Source of the DNA: Gemmatimonadota bacterium
Lineage (GTDB): Bacteria; Gemmatimonadota; Gemmatimonadetes; Longimicrobiales; Gaopeijiaceae
DNA: 64,000 bases
Direction of reading: 5' to 3'
Assembly: GCA_030428885.1 (NCBI GenBank)
Contig: JAUIEJ010000001.1
Coordinates: forward strand, 186,001-250,000
Below the pieces are notes generated by a model. That model searched no databases. It was not told the DNA's origin and saw only the letters and a list, made by a program, of their open reading frames with translations. A program made the translations under genes and the position numbers. The first letter of the stretch is position 1. Every line of letters starts with the position of its first letter. Shown piece by piece: positions 61,508 through 64,000 of the stretch.

Positions 61508-61966
61508 ATGACCGACGACGACGTCATCGACCTCCGGAAGTACCGGGAACAGCAGGCTCGGGAGGACGACGGAGGGGGCCTGTCCCTCATGGGGGCCGAC
61601 GGCGAGCGCCGTCATTTCGCGCTGCCCCTCTGGCGCATGGCGTCGGTGGCCCGGGCGACGTGGTCGGGTCTGATCCGGGCCCGCCCGGGTGGGGAACCGA
61701 CCCCCATCACGGTGGTGGACACGGTCTCGGTCGACACCCGGCCCACCCCGCCCGGTGGTCTGCCCGGCGATCCCCTCCTACCCCCGCCGGCCATCACCGA
61801 AGAGCCCGACGGCACGCTGCTGGTGGCCGTGGGTGTGGTGAAGGGGGACTCCTGGTACGTGGCCCTGGGTGGGCGCACGCCGGCCCCCCTCGAGCCCAGG
61901 GAGCGGGAGGATCTGCTCTTCCTCGCCGGCGAGTGCGCCGGGCTCGTGGCCCTCTTCGACGAGTAG
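61508..61966 (+). CDS. small protein of unknown function
   Basis: The 152-residue protein opens MTDDDVIDLRKYREQQ, a short acidic-basic helix seen at the start of some small cytoplasmic proteins, followed by a beta-rich central domain. No signal peptide, membrane segment or known domain. It is convergent with the coiled-coil gene, six bases apart. Confidence 0.65.
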   Translation: MTDDDVIDLRKYREQQAREDDGGGLSLMGADGERRHFALPLWRMASVARATWSGLIRARPGGEPTPITVVDTVSVDTRPTPPGGLPGDPLLPPPAITEEPDGTLLVAVGVVKGDSWYVALGGRTPAPLEPREREDLLFLAGECAGLVALFDE

Positions 61967-61972
61967 CGGACG

Positions 61973-62626
61973 CTACTCGGACTTCCCCATGCGGCGCTTG
62001 AGTTCCTCAAGGGCCGCGTCGTAGTCCACCTGGGGACGCCGAATGGGTTCGTCGGGGTCGACCCGCAGATCGAAGTCGCCCATCTCCCGGGCCGCTTCGG
62101 CGCGGGCGTCGGTGTCGCCGATCCTCTCGGCCATGCGGTCGAGTTCGGCGAACAGGTCGTCAGCCTCGCCCAGGGACGACCGCGCATCGGTGCGCCCGGC
62201 CTGAGCCGCCAGGGCGTCCCGACGGTCCCGGGCCTCCTTCACCTTGGCCATCATCTCGGCCACCTCGCCCTGGCGGAGCACGACCTCTTCGGCCAGCGCC
62301 TCGGCCTTCCGATCCAGGACCTCCTTCCGCCGACGATGCCGGTCGCCGTACTCCGTGGCGACCCGGGCGGTTTCCTCGTCGTCGATCTCCCGGGCCATGG
62401 CCGCTCTGCGATCGCAGGTCGCGATCTCCCGGGCCTCCCGGGCCGACTCCTCCCGGGTGCGTTCGAGCTGACTCTCCAACTCCTTGAGGCGCGCCTTGGC
62501 CTCGGTCACCTCGTCGACCATGCCGGAGAGGAGGCGATCCACCGACCCCGGGATGCGGTCCCGGTTCAGTTCCTGCTGGAAGTTGTCCAGGGCTTCACGG
62601 AAGGCCCTGCGTAGGTCCTCGAACAC
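61973..62626 (-). CDS. PspA/IM30-like coiled-coil protein
   Basis: The 217-residue protein is almost wholly helical, with a long charged coiled coil (about 35-145) and a shorter helix after it, as in PspA/IM30 membrane-stress proteins. The opening MFEDLRRAFREALDNFQQEL is amphipathic, which suits membrane binding. Similarity to true PspA is loose, so the name is tentative. It follows the sigma factor gene by 28 bases on the same strand and is probably cotranscribed, which suggests an envelope-stress role. Confidence 0.65.
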   Translation of the reverse strand: MFEDLRRAFREALDNFQQELNRDRIPGSVDRLLSGMVDEVTEAKARLKELESQLERTREESAREAREIATCDRRAAMAREIDDEETARVATEYGDRHRRRKEVLDRKAEALAEEVVLRQGEVAEMMAKVKEARDRRDALAAQAGRTDARSSLGEADDLFAELDRMAERIGDTDARAEAAREMGDFDLRVDPDEPIRRPQVDYDAALEELKRRMGKSE

Positions 62627-62654
62627 GATTCGGGATGCGCTCGCGGCGGAAGGG

Positions 62655-63278
62655 TCAGTTCAGGAACGGCTCGATGCGCTGGGCGAAGGAGTTACGGGCG
62701 CGATGCAGCCGACTCTTCACCGTACCGAGATTCACCCCCGTGATCTCGGCGATCTCTTCGTAGCTCTTTCCCTCGAGTTCCCGGAGCCGGAAGACGAGCT
62801 GATGGTGCTCGGGCAACTCCGACACCGTCTCCTCCACGAGCTGGCGCAGGTGCCGCTTGTGAAAGAGGTCGTCGGGCCGGAACGAGAAGTCCTCGAACTG
62901 GAGAGGACGGTGATCGTCGTCCCAGTTGTTGGTCAACTTCTGGAAGAGCACCAGCGGACTGCGCGAACGGTTTCTGAGCTCGTTCTTCGAGAGGTTGCTG
63001 GCGATGGTGTAGACCCACGTGGAGAACTTCTTGGTCGTGTCGAAGCGATGGAGGTGCCGCGTCACCCGAATGAACGCTTCCTGCACGAGATCCTGGGCCC
63101 GATCTCCATCCCCCGTCTTCCGGGTGATGAAGTGGACGAGGCGATCCCGATAGCGACCGTACAGGGCGTGGAATGCTCCCGGACGACCCTCGAGGTGGGC
63201 CGTGACGAGTTCTTCGTCGGACAGCTCGGCCAGGGGGACCTCGTGCAACCGGGGGCTCTGCTCGACGGTGGGGAGCAT
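62655..63278 (-). CDS. RNA polymerase ECF-type sigma factor
   Basis: The 207-residue protein has sigma region 2 (AFHALYGRYRDRLVHFITRK and DRAQDLVQEAFIRVTRHLHRF with FSTWVYTIASNLSKNELRNR) and region 4 (LPEHHQLVFRLRELEGKSYE, GVNLGTVKSRLHRAR). No anti-sigma gene is adjacent; the coiled-coil gene follows instead. ATG 63278 was chosen because AGGA lies nine bases upstream; ATGs at 63314 and 63323 are possible. Confidence 0.9.
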   Translation of the reverse strand: MLPTVEQSPRLHEVPLAELSDEELVTAHLEGRPGAFHALYGRYRDRLVHFITRKTGDGDRAQDLVQEAFIRVTRHLHRFDTTKKFSTWVYTIASNLSKNELRNRSRSPLVLFQKLTNNWDDDHRPLQFEDFSFRPDDLFHKRHLRQLVEETVSELPEHHQLVFRLRELEGKSYEEIAEITGVNLGTVKSRLHRARNSFAQRIEPFLN

Positions 63279-63383
63279 GGGGTATCCTGGAATGGGGATG
63301 CTATCTGGAATCATTCTCGACATGCCCGAAGAGTATCGCGAATTCCGGACCGATGCGCAACCCCACACGTTGACCGAAAGCGC

Positions 63384-64000
63384 TCATGTGTGCCCCGTTG
63401 GTCGTTTTTGCAGGCCGATCAACGGTCCACCTTCGGTAAATCCGACATATTCGGCCAATTCGGGCGAAGGCGAACGATTCCGGGAGAGGAGCGCCTCGTC
63501 GGCGGCCCGGTCCATTTCGGCCGTGACGTCCGCTTCGATTTCCTCCAGGATGGGCGTGGGAACGCCCTCCTCCAGGAGATACGCCTCGAAGAGTCCCACC
63601 GGATCCCGCCGTCCCCAGGTGGTGAAGAGTTCGTCGGGAAAGGTCTCCCGGGCCTCGCGCTCGTCGTGGGTGGCGTGGCCTCCCATGCGGAACGTCCGGG
63701 CCACCACCATGCCGGGGCCTTCGCCCCGCCGGCATCGATCCACGGCCAGCCGGGTGGCGGCGTAGGTGTCCAGGACGTGATTCCCGTCGGCGGTCCACGA
63801 CGCGATCCCGTAGGCCTCGGCCAGATCGCCGGGGTCGCCCCCCCCGTGCTGTTCGCGGCGGGTGCCCAGGGCCACCTGGTTGTCCTGGATGACGAAGACC
63901 ACGGGGAGTCCCAGGACCGCCGCCATGTTGGCGCCCTCGTGGAAGGCCGCCGTGCGGGTGGCCCCGTCGCCGATGAAGGTGAGGGCGACCCTCGGCTCCT
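63384..64000 (-). CDS. 2-oxoacid dehydrogenase E1 component, alpha subunit (5' part outside window)
   Basis: About 205 C-terminal residues are present. The TPP motif starts FIGDGATRTAAFHEG and continues VVFVIQDNQVALGT, followed by the typical RMGGHATHDERE loop. The family is the E1-alpha of pyruvate, branched-chain or acetoin dehydrogenase complexes, which decarboxylates the 2-oxoacid on thiamine diphosphate. Which substrate it uses cannot be told without the N-terminal half and the neighbouring E1-beta and E2. It is upstream of the sigma factor on the same strand with a gap of about 100 bases. Confidence 0.88.
   Translation of the reverse strand, partial: EPRVALTFIGDGATRTAAFHEGANMAAVLGLPVVFVIQDNQVALGTRREQHGGGDPGDLAEAYGIASWTADGNHVLDTYAATRLAVDRCRRGEGPGMVVARTFRMGGHATHDEREARETFPDELFTTWGRRDPVGLFEAYLLEEGVPTPILEEIEADVTAEMDRAADEALLSRNRSPSPELAEYVGFTEGGPLIGLQKRPTGHT

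Overview
The window is very GC-rich, densely coded bacterial DNA from an organism with an outer membrane: it carries two SusC/SusD-type TonB receptor pairs, many secreted proteins and lipoproteins, and a Tat-exported phosphatase. The mix of PadR-linked ADOP permeases, SusC/D pairs in a high-GC genome, FlgO-like/TPR proteins and large cyclase-AAA proteins fits Gemmatimonadota best. This is an inference from gene content; no rRNA or other phylogenetic marker is present, and I see no tRNA, rRNA or CRISPR array.

Layout. 0-8 kb: a truncated SAM-cyclase-AAA protein, a C69 dipeptidase, a TPR/FlgO-like membrane protein, and a three-gene operon joined by 4-nt overlaps (membrane protein, ABM-domain protein, VTT/DedA protein). 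8-18 kb: a STAND-like ATPase, a lipoprotein, a giant CPBP-family membrane protein whose C-terminal half looks like a protease-dead copy of its N-terminal half, a serine beta-lactamase-like hydrolase, and a secreted protein built from 16-residue glycine-rich repeats. 18-22.5 kb: carbamoyltransferase, SxtJ-family and DUF5989 proteins, with a divergent SGNH-hydrolase/TPR protein. 22.5-26.4 kb: PadR plus ADOP permease, divergent from a plug-only TonB-type protein, with a striking double palindrome between them. 26.4-36 kb: two divergent units, SusC-SusD-diheme oxidoreductase-DUF1028 on the minus strand and lipoprotein-parvulin-diheme oxidoreductase on the plus strand. 36-41 kb: a secreted protein, DinB, and a DUF222/HNH endonuclease gene broken both by a frameshift and by an IS110-family (IS1111-like) insertion whose 3' noncoding end may encode a bridge RNA.

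41-60.7 kb is a catabolic region: tartrate/malate-type dehydrogenase, SDR, ENPP-like phosphodiesterase and aldehyde dehydrogenase in one run; PhoD; a second SusC/SusD; P1 peptidase; PhoA-type phosphatase; a GntR/FCD regulator; a class III aminotransferase with an MmsA-type CoA-acylating dehydrogenase; and an M20 dipeptidase. Four intergenic sites resembling TGTATATTGT sit in front of these units, including the regulator's own promoter region, so they may form one GntR-controlled regulon for scavenging an organic phosphate or amino compound. 61-64 kb: a YeaQ/YmgE-type membrane protein, a small hypothetical protein, a PspA-like coiled-coil protein beside an ECF-type sigma factor, and the truncated E1-alpha subunit of a 2-oxoacid dehydrogenase.

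The most promising leads are the paired SusCD/diheme-oxidoreductase locus, the candidate GntR regulon, the duplicated CPBP protein, the 16-residue repeat protein and the IS element with its possible bridge RNA.
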